Below are positions 20,177-28,211 of a DNA stretch of 28,569 nucleotides, one piece after another; position 1 is the stretch's first letter, and each line of letters opens with the position of its first letter. The stretch covers positions 1 to 28,569 of the IMG/VR virus record IMGVR_UViG_3300030107_004985; one strand, 5' to 3'. This DNA comes from a virus. The notes under the pieces were generated by a model. That model was not told the origin of the DNA. It saw only the letters and a program-made list of their open reading frames with translations, and searched no databases. The translations under genes were made by a program, and so were the position numbers.

Positions 20177-21378
20177 AGGCAACACTATACCGGGGCGATT
20201 GTCTGGACGTGCTCGCAGCGATGGAGCCCGAGAGCGTGGACGCTATCGTGTGTGATCCACCGTATGGATTGGGCTTCATGGGTCGCAAGTGGGATGCCTT
20301 GCCGCCGGGCGTGGACTGGGCGCGGCTATGTCTGCGGGTATTGAAACCGGGCGGTCACCTTGTGGCGTTCGGTGGGACGCGGACGGTTCACCGACTGGCG
20401 ACGGCTATCGAGGATGCGCAATTCGAGATCCGCGATATGATCTCTTGGCTGTACTGGTCGGGGTTCCCGAAGTCGCTCGACGTGTCGAAAGCTATCGACC
20501 GGGCAGCGGGCGCGCAGCGGCAGGTGGTGGGCCATCAAAAAATGACAGGGACAGCAAGAAAAAGAATCGACGGCGGATCGCACGGGGCAGCAAGAACAAA
20601 TGCTGCGGATGATGTAGAACGTATTGCAACAACGATCGAGATCACAGCGCCCGCCACCGAAGCAGCCAAGAAGTGGAACGGCTACGGCACGGCGTTGAAA
20701 CCCGCACAGGAGCCCGCTGTGCTCGCGCGTAAGCCGTTAGCGGGTACAGTGGCGGGAAACGTAATGGAGCACGGTACAGGGGCGCTCAACATCGACGGGT
20801 GCCGGTTTGCGTATGGTGACGAGGCGTGGCCGGGGCCATGTGATGGCTCGAACCCCGGGACGGTATACGCTGGCGACTTTGGTAAAAACGGAATTCTCAA
20901 CCAAGGAACGCGGAAAGTTGACTGCGGCGGCCACGACTTAGGCCGCTGGCCCGCCAACATCTACGCTCACGCGAAAGCATCCCGATCAGAACGCGAGGCA
21001 GGGTGCGAACGGTTGCCGGGTCGAACGGGTGCAGAAGCCACAGACCGCACAGCGGGATCGGCGGGGCTGGACAATCCGAGGGCGGGCGCGGGGCGCACGG
21101 CGGACAGGGTGAAGAACCACCACCCGACGGTAAAGCCGATCGGGGTGATGCGGTGGCTGTGCAAGCTCACCGGGGGCCAACGGGGATCGGTGATTCTGGA
21201 CCCGTTCATGGGCTCAGGTACCACGGGATGTGCGGCGGTGTTGGAGGGCTTTGACTTTATCGGGATCGAGCGTGAACCGGAGTATATGCAGATATGCGAA
21301 GCGCGGATCCGGCACCATATGGGGGCGCTGTTTGCTCATGGCGTGCAAGTCATCGAGACAGACAAGGCCGCAAAATGA
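20173..21378 (+). CDS. DNA methyltransferase, beta-class (N6-adenine or N4-cytosine)
   Basis: A 401-residue protein. Catalytic motif IV DPPYGLGFMGRKWD starts at residue 28, and the S-adenosylmethionine motif DPFMGSGTTG lies at 343-352, so the order is IV, target domain, I: the beta class. DPPY favours N6-adenine. The middle has the family blocks DMISWLYWSGFPKSLDVSKA and GTALKPAQEPAVLARKPLAG. No restriction enzyme is nearby, so it is an orphan, probably protecting phage DNA or changing its reading by host proteins. It is wedged between the terminase genes with ATGA overlaps on both sides. The target site cannot be read from the sequence. Confidence 0.88.
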   Translation: MKATLYRGDCLDVLAAMEPESVDAIVCDPPYGLGFMGRKWDALPPGVDWARLCLRVLKPGGHLVAFGGTRTVHRLATAIEDAQFEIRDMISWLYWSGFPKSLDVSKAIDRAAGAQRQVVGHQKMTGTARKRIDGGSHGAARTNAADDVERIATTIEITAPATEAAKKWNGYGTALKPAQEPAVLARKPLAGTVAGNVMEHGTGALNIDGCRFAYGDEAWPGPCDGSNPGTVYAGDFGKNGILNQGTRKVDCGGHDLGRWPANIYAHAKASRSEREAGCERLPGRTGAEATDRTAGSAGLDNPRAGAGRTADRVKNHHPTVKPIGVMRWLCKLTGGQRGSVILDPFMGSGTTGCAAVLEGFDFIGIEREPEYMQICEARIRHHMGALFAHGVQVIETDKAAK

Positions 21379-22760
21379 ACAGCGCGGCCCAGGTGCTGGC
21401 AGCGGCCCCAGCGTTAGAAGCATTGGCACAGCTACGAGCAGAACACCCGTTAGCGTTCGCCACGTTGTGGCACAATGAACCACCACGAACCAGCCAGCGC
21501 GCACCATTGCAGCGGGCCGGCGTTGATTCGGTTCTGGCTGCTGGCGGTAATGGTAGCGGCAAGACGGAACTGGGCGGCCAAGTGGCGTGCGCCGTGGCCA
21601 TGGGGCGCAGTCACCCATCGGTGGCAACGTGGATTAAGCGCAACCAGGTTGAACCGTCGCTAATACCGCCGAAGCCTGGGATCGTGTTGGCGTCCTCGCT
21701 CAATTCTACGATGTCGATCAACATTCAACGGGCAGCGGTGGAGCGATACGCCCCAGCGGGTACCGAGTGGCGAAACCGTGACGGGCCGGGGTTCAGTGAG
21801 GCTCGATTTCCCGGCGGGGGTCGGGTGCGGTTCCTTACCAACGATGCGGGAGCAAGGGCCATGCAGGGGTATGCTGGGCACTGTTTGTGGCTGGATGAAG
21901 AACACGACGAATCGATCTATCGAGAAGGGATGCAACGGCTGACCCGTCGTGTGTGGGAAGGCCGATCAGGTTGGTGTCTGCTGACCATGACACCGCTTAA
22001 GGGCTTTACGTGGGTTCACCGCGCGTTCATCGCAGACCCAGAACCAGGATCGGCGGTGTTCTTCTTGCACGGTGGCGACAATCCGCACATCGACCAGGCC
22101 AAGCGCGCGCGGCTGTTGCGCGGTGTCAATGAAGGCGAGCGGGCAGCGCGGGACCGCGGCGAGTTTACGCAGTTAGAAGGGCGCGTTTTCACCGAGTGGT
22201 CACGACCGGCGCACGTTGTGCAATCTCACGCGGTGCCCGATGATTGGCCGCTATACGCGGGCTGGGACTTCGGAACCAGGGCACCTACGGCGATTGTTCT
22301 GTGCGCGCTGGACCCGTCGGACGATACGCTACACGTTATATCGGAAGTGTACCAGGCACAGCGCACGACCAAAGAAAACGCGGCCGCCTATCGGCGCATG
22401 TTGGCAGGGCGCGAGGTTGAGTGGTTGGTTTGCGACCCCGAAGACAAGGCCGCGCGGATGGCATTAGGCCGGGAGTATGGCGTGCCCAACATACCAGCAA
22501 AGAAGGGCCCCGGCTCAGTGCGGAAGGGCATCAACGATCTATCTGAACGGCTAGCCATTAACCCAATCAGCGGACGGCCGGCGCTCGTGGTGCATGACTG
22601 TTGCACCAATCTAATAAGGGAGATCGAAAGCTATGTATGGGCCCCAACCCGAAGCGGTGAAGTAAAAGACGCACCTGCCCCACGTCAGCAGGACCACGCG
22701 ATCGACGCCTTGCGCTATCTGGTTTCGCGCCTGGCTGGATCGTCGTTTGGCGTAGGGTAA
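21375..22760 (+). CDS. terL: Terminase large subunit
   Basis: A 461-residue protein. The ATG at 21375 overlaps the methyltransferase stop (ATGA); an earlier in-frame start would lie inside that gene. Walker A AAGGNGSGKTE at 55-65, Walker B CLWLDEE at 169-175 with Asp173 and Glu174, and a coupling motif near LLTMTPLKG (201-209). The nuclease half has GWDFGT at 295-300 (Asp297), VCDPED further on and QDHAIDALRY near the C-terminus. All ATPase and nuclease residues expected are visible. It packages DNA into the prohead through the portal encoded next. Length is normal for the family. Confidence 0.95.
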   Translation: MNSAAQVLAAAPALEALAQLRAEHPLAFATLWHNEPPRTSQRAPLQRAGVDSVLAAGGNGSGKTELGGQVACAVAMGRSHPSVATWIKRNQVEPSLIPPKPGIVLASSLNSTMSINIQRAAVERYAPAGTEWRNRDGPGFSEARFPGGGRVRFLTNDAGARAMQGYAGHCLWLDEEHDESIYREGMQRLTRRVWEGRSGWCLLTMTPLKGFTWVHRAFIADPEPGSAVFFLHGGDNPHIDQAKRARLLRGVNEGERAARDRGEFTQLEGRVFTEWSRPAHVVQSHAVPDDWPLYAGWDFGTRAPTAIVLCALDPSDDTLHVISEVYQAQRTTKENAAAYRRMLAGREVEWLVCDPEDKAARMALGREYGVPNIPAKKGPGSVRKGINDLSERLAINPISGRPALVVHDCCTNLIREIESYVWAPTRSGEVKDAPAPRQQDHAIDALRYLVSRLAGSSFGVG

Positions 22761-22771
22761 AAACAGAAATT

Positions 22772-22799
22772 CTAAAAATTCCCAATTGCCTAAAAATTC
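22772..22799 (+). repeat. AT-rich direct repeat upstream of the portal gene
   Basis: CTAAAAATTC occurs at 22772-22781 and at 22790-22799, 18 bp apart. The second copy overlaps the -35 box and spacer of the promoter at 22786, so the repeats could be an operator or an UP element. Confidence 0.5.
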
Positions 22800-22814
22800 T
22801 AAACCGCCTACACT
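22786..22814 (+). promoter_or_regulatory. Sigma70-type promoter P3 (head genes)
   Basis: -35 TTGCCT (22786-22791), the same hexamer as P1, a 17-bp spacer and -10 TACACT (22809-22814). The expected start, 6-8 bp downstream, is about 22821, exactly the portal GTG. It could drive the head and tail genes. Confidence 0.6.
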
Positions 22815-22820
22815 GGCCAC

Positions 22821-24920
22821 GTGGGCACTAACGATCTAACGATTCGGAACGGTTGGTTTGCGCGCGTTTTGCGTGCGCTGTCCCTTGTTGATGTCAAAGA
22901 CGACGGCACAACCACCCACGTCGCCGGGTCCGATTTCGTCAACGCCTACGCCTCACGGCCGGACTACTCGCAACTAAACAGCATGTCAGCGCTTGCGGCG
23001 TTTCCATGGGTCCGCGCGTGTGTTGATGCCATAGCTTCCGAGATCACCAAGTTACCAATTCGAGCCATTAGCGGGCGCGGCGTCGATGCTGTAACCGTTG
23101 AAGATCACCCGGTGCTGGATCTGTTAGAGCGTCCATCCTCGCGGGTATCGGGGATCCTGATGCGTCGGCAGTTGGTGACTGACCTGGCGCTAACCGGGAA
23201 CGCGTACCTTCTGATTGGCGGCAGCCCAGAGCCCCGCGCGTTGATTCGATTGCACCCGGAACGAATGCGAATCATACCCAGCGCCGACGGGCAGCCGGCC
23301 GAGTATGAACACGACGGCCACGGCAACGTCACCCGCTACGGGTTCGACCAAGTTCTGCACATTCGGAACACGTCATGGAGCGCCAACCCGAGTAACCTAT
23401 ACGGGTCTGGGGCGATTCAGGCGCTACACAATGACCTAATGACGGACCTTGCAGCGTCTAAACTGGCGGCTGAAAGCGCCGAAACAGGGCTTCCGACTGG
23501 CATCCTTAGCCCCTCCGAAGAGGGCGACCGATGGACCCAGAACCAAATTAAGCAATTGCGAGAAGGCTTTGAGAAGCAACTCAAAGCGAAGTCGGGCACC
23601 GTAATTTTGGGGGCAGGTGTTGATTATCGCCAGGTATCGCAAACCCTCCGAGATATGGAGTATCAAAACACGCGATTAATGGCCCGTGAGGCCGTCTTGG
23701 CTGCCTTTGGTGTTCCTCCGGTAGTCGTAGGGCTACCCAACGCCAACTTCGCCACAGCGCAAGCGCAGCGCCGACAGTTCGCAGAGTCGATACAAGCCAA
23801 GGCCGCGCAGATTGACAGCGAGCTAACGCGCCTTGCGCGGATGTTCCCCGATTCGGATAGCGTCCGCATCGTTCACGATTTCGCCGAGGTAGACGCGCTC
23901 CAGGAATCACGCACTGAACGCGTCAACCGGGTGCAGTCGTGGTATTTCATGGGGCTACCGTTGGCCGATGCCGCAGCGCTTGAAGGGTTCGACGAAATCG
24001 ACGCTAACGACATTGAGCCCGAACCAGTCGAAGACGAGCCCGAACCGCAAACCGAAAGCCTGATCCGTTTAATGTGCGACGACGACAAGGCCGAACCCGT
24101 TACGCGTTGGCTGTCAGACGACGTCCAGACCATGGATATGGAGACAGCCGACGGCCGCAACGCGGTTTGGCGTAACTTTATTAACAAGGTGCAGGGCCCC
24201 GGTGAAAAGCGGTTAGCCGCCTTGACCCGTAAGTATCTGAGGCAATACGGCGCGCGCGTGGCAACTCGATTTGAGAAGCACACACCACAGGGCAAGGGCG
24301 TAAAGCGGTCGATCGATTCGGTGACGTTAGACAAAATCCTTGACGTCGCTCTTGAAACGCAAGAGATCGCGCGGGTGCTGCTGCCAACGTACCGAATGAT
24401 TCTGCAACGGTCATTGCTTGAGGCCTACCGCACCATCGACCTGGACGCCGGCATCGACCCGCAACGCATCCAAGAGGCCGCAAACGCTGAGGTCTTGCGG
24501 ATGACGCGGCAAATTCAAGCGACCACCAGCGACCAAGTAGCGGCCATCCTTCAGGACGGGTTCAGCCAAGGCGCATCAATTGCCGAAATCCAAACCAACC
24601 TGGTGCAGTCGTCAGCGTTCAGCCCACAACGGGCGCTGACCATCGCACGCACTGAGGCGACACGGTTGGCCAATCAGGGCGCGGCTGACGGTTACCGCGA
24701 GGCCGAACGGCTCGGGATTGAACTTGAAAAGCAGTGGCTACACAGTCGCGACGAAAAGGTCAGAGATTCACATCGAGAGCTAGAGGCGAAAGGATGGATT
24801 CCGCTAAATGCTCCATTCGAAAGCCGGGGAAGCCTTGCCGATGTTCCCGGTGGTTTCGGAGTTGCTCGCGAGGACATCAATTGCCGCTGCACTATAGTAT
24901 CCAGAAGGGTGAAGAAATGA
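22821..24920 (+). CDS. Portal protein fused to Mu F-like head protein
   Basis: A 699-residue protein with a GTG start. Residues about 1-400 are an HK97-type portal: AFPWVRACVDAIASEITKLP, then LALTGNAYLLI, LIRLHPERMRII, NLYGSGAIQALHNDL, and FGVPPVVVGLPNANFATAQA. An acidic linker (EPEPVEDEPEPQTES, near 400) joins a Mu gpF-like domain: ALTIARTEATRLANQGAADG then KQWLHSRDEKVRDSHRELE and NCRCTI at the end. Mu F-like proteins are minor head proteins that may enter the host with the DNA. The two are separate genes in most phages. No stop or frameshift separates them. No ribosome site precedes the GTG. The stop overlaps the protease start (ATGA). Confidence 0.92.
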   Translation: MGTNDLTIRNGWFARVLRALSLVDVKDDGTTTHVAGSDFVNAYASRPDYSQLNSMSALAAFPWVRACVDAIASEITKLPIRAISGRGVDAVTVEDHPVLDLLERPSSRVSGILMRRQLVTDLALTGNAYLLIGGSPEPRALIRLHPERMRIIPSADGQPAEYEHDGHGNVTRYGFDQVLHIRNTSWSANPSNLYGSGAIQALHNDLMTDLAASKLAAESAETGLPTGILSPSEEGDRWTQNQIKQLREGFEKQLKAKSGTVILGAGVDYRQVSQTLRDMEYQNTRLMAREAVLAAFGVPPVVVGLPNANFATAQAQRRQFAESIQAKAAQIDSELTRLARMFPDSDSVRIVHDFAEVDALQESRTERVNRVQSWYFMGLPLADAAALEGFDEIDANDIEPEPVEDEPEPQTESLIRLMCDDDKAEPVTRWLSDDVQTMDMETADGRNAVWRNFINKVQGPGEKRLAALTRKYLRQYGARVATRFEKHTPQGKGVKRSIDSVTLDKILDVALETQEIARVLLPTYRMILQRSLLEAYRTIDLDAGIDPQRIQEAANAEVLRMTRQIQATTSDQVAAILQDGFSQGASIAEIQTNLVQSSAFSPQRALTIARTEATRLANQGAADGYREAERLGIELEKQWLHSRDEKVRDSHRELEAKGWIPLNAPFESRGSLADVPGGFGVAREDINCRCTIVSRRVKK

Positions 24921-25774
24921 ACGCCAAATTCAAAACGCTAATTTGCAAAGCCTCCAAAGACACCGACGGGACAATTACCGCCGTCGCATCTACGCCAGAC
25001 GTCGATCGTTATGGCGACGTGGTGGCCCCGTCCTGGGACCTGGCAGCGTTTAAGGCTAATCCCGTAATTATGCACGGCCACGATTATGATGGGCCGGTAG
25101 TCGGGCGCGCGTTGGAGATCGAATTGGTCGGTGAGTCGCTGATGATGTCGGTTGAGTTTGATGAAAGCGACACCAACCCAGTTGGCCAGCGAATCGCTAA
25201 CCAGTTTCGATCGGGCTTTATGTCGGCGTTCAGCGTTGGATTCGCACCCGGCAAGAGCACGCCACGCGCGGAACTACCCAAAGACCACCCGGCCTACGTC
25301 GAAAAAGGCGCGGGCCAATACTTCGAGGAAAACCAATTGCTTGAAGTTAGCGCGGTGGCCATCCCTGCGAACCCTCACGCGTTGGCAGTACGCGCCAAGC
25401 GCTGGGGCCTGGATGTCGGGCCGACTGTTACGGACAGCATCATAGAGGCCCAAAAGCACGTTCTAAGCGTTGAAGACAACGGAGAAACCGTCGTTGTGAC
25501 TTATGCCAAGATGCCAGCCGAGGAAGCCGAAGAGCCAGAAGCGCACGACGACGAAGCGCCACCGGAAGCGGAAGCAGAAGAAGAGCGCTACGGCTACGAT
25601 GACGAGGACGAAGAGAAGGCGCAAACGTTGCGATCAATTGTACGGTCGGAACTGCTGGCGCTGATGGGCGACCAAAACGACGAACCAGCGCAAAAGGCAA
25701 TCGACTGGTTCACAGACTCACAACCCGCCAACAAGTCAGACGACTTCGCGGCACTTTTCAACGAGGCCGAATAG
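24917..25774 (+). CDS. HK97-type prohead protease
   Basis: A 285-residue protein. ATG 24917 overlaps the portal stop; the longer frame from 24734 is a shadow of the portal gene. The serine protease features are PVIMHGHDYDGPVVGRA (His53 or His55), SGFMSAFSVGF with Ser106 as the likely nucleophile, and LLEVSAVAIPANPHA. It should remove the N-terminal delta part of the capsid protein and itself. After about residue 185 there is an extra, very acidic tail (EEAEEPEAHDDEAPPEAEAE, then YGYDDEDEE), longer than in many homologues, perhaps a scaffold-like part. It is next to the capsid gene. Confidence 0.92.
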   Translation: MNAKFKTLICKASKDTDGTITAVASTPDVDRYGDVVAPSWDLAAFKANPVIMHGHDYDGPVVGRALEIELVGESLMMSVEFDESDTNPVGQRIANQFRSGFMSAFSVGFAPGKSTPRAELPKDHPAYVEKGAGQYFEENQLLEVSAVAIPANPHALAVRAKRWGLDVGPTVTDSIIEAQKHVLSVEDNGETVVVTYAKMPAEEAEEPEAHDDEAPPEAEAEEERYGYDDEDEEKAQTLRSIVRSELLALMGDQNDEPAQKAIDWFTDSQPANKSDDFAALFNEAE

Positions 25775-25801
25775 GCCACCAGTCCACTAGGAGATCACAC
25801 C

Positions 25802-27214
25802 ATGGACATTCAAACGAAGAGCGACGCTATTAAGGTCCTGGCGGACATGAAAGCCGAGCAAAAGCGACTCTCAGAGTCAAACCGCGAACTGACAGAAAAC
25901 ACCATTCAAAAGATGGCTGCAGACCTGAAGGACGCCCAACAAAAGATCGCCGAATTGGCCGCGCCAAAAGTCGAAGCAGTTTCCGAAAAAGAAGCCACCC
26001 TTCGCCAGCACGTCCGCGAAGACGGATCGATCGACGTTGCCGGCCTCATCAACGACGAAGCCGATCGCGGTGAATGGCACGCAGAATTCAAGCGCATCGT
26101 TGACGATCGCAACTTCTGCCGGATGCTGACCAAGGACGGCAAAGGCTCCGACAAGCTCGAAGCCAAGATGCACGAACACATCGCAAAGGCTCCGGCCATG
26201 ATCAAGAGGGCATTTTCGGATGCCGGATCAGTAGGAGAAGATTTTATCCCGGATCTTCTTCTGCCTGAACTGCACAAAAAGCTTTACGTGCCCACAGCAC
26301 TTGAAGCGGCGTTCCCTGCTTTTGAAATGAGCGGGAAAGAATTGCGGGTGCCGTTCGCATCTGCAGCCGTGGCCCCGTATCTCAAAAATTCAGCAACTTG
26401 GTCGAGCATTAGCGCCACCGATGACACCACCAGCCAAATCAGCGCCACCGCAAAGTCATTCGCGGCCCGTATTACGGCCGATGAAGACACAGTAGCCGAC
26501 TCGATTGTGCCGGCAATGGGTTACTTCCGTGACTCGCTGTTGGACGCGTTGCAGTCCGGCGTTGAGGATGCGATCCTGAACTCTGATACAAATTCCACGC
26601 ACGCCGACATCAACACAACCGGGTCGCCCCGTCTGTGGAACGCTTCCGGGCGTTGGAACACATCAAGCGTAGCATCCACAGCAGCGGATCACCGTCGTTC
26701 GTGGGTAGGTCTTCGCGCACTGGCTAACGACCGAGCAACGGCTCGTGACGCTAACGCCATGACCTACGCCGACATCATGACCACACGGGCCACACTCGGC
26801 GCTGGATATCAGGCAGCCGGGGATCTCGTGATGATCGTTAGCCCGGTCGTTATGACGAAATACCTGCTTCAACTTGCCGAAGTTAAGACCTTAGATGTCT
26901 TTGGTCCAAATGCACCGATTTTGAGTGGCAGTCTAGCCAAGCTCGGGGGAATGGACGTCTTAATTTCGGGCTTTATGACTCAGGATCTTAACGCTTCCGG
27001 TAACTACGACGGCAGCACCACAACCAAGACCGGCTATGTCATCGCACACCGCCCCTCGATCCGCATGGGCAACTACAAGCCACAAACCGTGGACGTTGAC
27101 CGCGAGATCACCAAGGGCCAGATCGAGATCGTCGCAACCCGTCGCTGCGCCCTCGTCGATATGTCCGGCGGCAACAAGTGCGTTGCCTACGGCTACAACG
27201 TCGCTACCAGCTAA
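25802..27214 (+). CDS. Major capsid protein (HK97 fold)
   Basis: A 470-residue protein with TAGGAGATC before ATG. The first ~130 residues are a helical coiled-coil delta domain (KVLADMKAEQKRLSESNREL, KMAADLKDAQQKIAELA) that replaces a separate scaffold and would be cut off by the protease. The mature region starts around AFSDAGSVGEDFIPDLLLPE and continues with typical capsid blocks (ELRVPFASAAVAPYLK, then DLVMIVSPVVMTKYLLQL and YVIAHRPSIRMGNYKP). The cleavage point is probably just before the AFSDAG segment, by analogy. No accessory Ig domain is seen. Confidence 0.92.
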   Translation: MDIQTKSDAIKVLADMKAEQKRLSESNRELTENTIQKMAADLKDAQQKIAELAAPKVEAVSEKEATLRQHVREDGSIDVAGLINDEADRGEWHAEFKRIVDDRNFCRMLTKDGKGSDKLEAKMHEHIAKAPAMIKRAFSDAGSVGEDFIPDLLLPELHKKLYVPTALEAAFPAFEMSGKELRVPFASAAVAPYLKNSATWSSISATDDTTSQISATAKSFAARITADEDTVADSIVPAMGYFRDSLLDALQSGVEDAILNSDTNSTHADINTTGSPRLWNASGRWNTSSVASTAADHRRSWVGLRALANDRATARDANAMTYADIMTTRATLGAGYQAAGDLVMIVSPVVMTKYLLQLAEVKTLDVFGPNAPILSGSLAKLGGMDVLISGFMTQDLNASGNYDGSTTTKTGYVIAHRPSIRMGNYKPQTVDVDREITKGQIEIVATRRCALVDMSGGNKCVAYGYNVATS

Positions 27215-27223
27215 GGAGCCATC

Positions 27224-27454
27224 ATGCCGATTCTACTGTTCAAAGGTTTTCCACATCTTAAGGTCTACAACGGCCCCGGCGTTTACGTCGAAGCCGGTAA
27301 AGAATGCGAGGTATCTAACGAGAAAGCGGCCTATCTGCTGGACACGTTTGGGAATGCCTTTGAGGCAGTGGGATCGGCTGTGGCCAAGCCTAAGAAGTCA
27401 CGCGCCGTAAAGTCACCAGCCAAAAAGCGCCCAGCAGCTAAGGGGGAAAAATGA
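27224..27454 (+). CDS. Small head-region protein with Lys/Ala-rich tail
   Basis: A 76-residue protein with AAGGAG 6-7 nt before ATG. Residues 1-50 are a small folded part (MPILLFKGFPHLKVYNGPGV, EVSNEKAAYLLDTFGNAF). The end is a basic, disordered, histone H1-like tail (PKKSRAVKSPAKKRPAAKG). Its place between capsid and connector genes suggests a head completion or DNA-contact role. Its stop overlaps the next ATG (ATGA). No named family. Confidence 0.65.
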   Translation: MPILLFKGFPHLKVYNGPGVYVEAGKECEVSNEKAAYLLDTFGNAFEAVGSAVAKPKKSRAVKSPAKKRPAAKGEK

Positions 27455-27609
27455 AACTCATTAGCAGCAAGCGCGGCGAATGGCCCAACGGCGTACACTG
27501 GACACCCGGTGAATGCCGCGAGATTGACGTTCCAAAGGGCGTCGATGTCCCGGCATGGCTTACCCCCGCCAAGGCGAAGAAAACCGCCAAGGCAAAGGGA
27601 GCCGAATAG
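27451..27609 (+). CDS. Very small head-region protein with similar basic tail
   Basis: A 52-residue protein, starting at the ATGA overlap with the previous gene and ending at TAGTG, overlapping the next GTG. The folded part (MKLISSKRGEWPNGVHWTPG, then ECREIDVPKGVDVPAWLTP) is followed by PAKAKKTAKAKGAE. The two tails are alike in composition. The coupling on both sides supports that it is translated. Probably a small virion-assembly protein; function unknown. Confidence 0.65.
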   Translation: MKLISSKRGEWPNGVHWTPGECREIDVPKGVDVPAWLTPAKAKKTAKAKGAE

Positions 27610-28211
27610 TGGCAATCATGACGGCAGCCGAGGCGCGTCTTTACGTGCGAACGATCAGCGGAACCGGGGAGGACACCACCCTGAACACGCTGATCAGTCG
27701 TGCCGACGCGTCTATGGCTGCCGCCATCGGTCTACCGCCACCCACAGCGGGCGGGATTCCTACATTGGAAGACACCGCACACACGTTCTATCTCACCGGC
27801 GAGGGTGGGCAGGAATTGCGGATCCCCTACTCGCCCATCCAATCAATTACAAGCATTCACGACAGCGACGATCGGACGTATGGATCGGGCGACTTGGTAG
27901 CGGCATCCGACTACGAATTGTACGGCCTTGAGGGTATCGTTCGACTGAAGGACAACAGTACCCACGGGTATTGGACGACCGTTCCCAGGGGAATAAAGGC
28001 TGTCGCCGTTATTGGCTGGACGTCGATCCCCGAAGACATCAAACACGCGGCCGGCTTACAGGTGGCCTACTGGTTCAAAAACCGTGACCATATTGGGTAC
28101 ACGTCGGTCAATCAGGGCGGCGGCACTATCCAGATCCAGCAGATGGGACTGTTGCCGGAAGTGCGGCAAATGCTGCGGCCGTATCGGCAGCCGTCCACGT
28201 GGGTGGGCTAA
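27609..28211 (+). CDS. Head-tail connector (gp6-like)
   Basis: A 200-residue protein. I favour GTG 27609 because GGGAG lies about 8 nt upstream and the start overlaps the previous stop; ATG 27618 is the alternative. The N-terminus (TAAEARLYVRTISGTGEDTT, then LNTLISRADASMAAAIGLPP) is the usual helical opening of gp6-type connector proteins, followed by a strand domain (ELRIPYSPIQSITSIHD, GIKAVAVIGWTSIPEDIKHA) and a helix (GLQVAYWFKNRDHIG). The I-P-x-x-I/L-x-x-A block is typical. It should form a ring under the portal. The stop overlaps the next ATG by 1 nt. Confidence 0.82.
   Translation: MAIMTAAEARLYVRTISGTGEDTTLNTLISRADASMAAAIGLPPPTAGGIPTLEDTAHTFYLTGEGGQELRIPYSPIQSITSIHDSDDRTYGSGDLVAASDYELYGLEGIVRLKDNSTHGYWTTVPRGIKAVAVIGWTSIPEDIKHAAGLQVAYWFKNRDHIGYTSVNQGGGTIQIQQMGLLPEVRQMLRPYRQPSTWVG

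Noticed and set aside
24734-24916. N-terminal extension of the prohead protease
   Set aside because: The extra 61 codons are Arg/Ser/Cys-rich and lie wholly inside the Mu F-like domain in another frame; the ATG at 24917 forms the usual ATGA overlap and gives a normal protease start.
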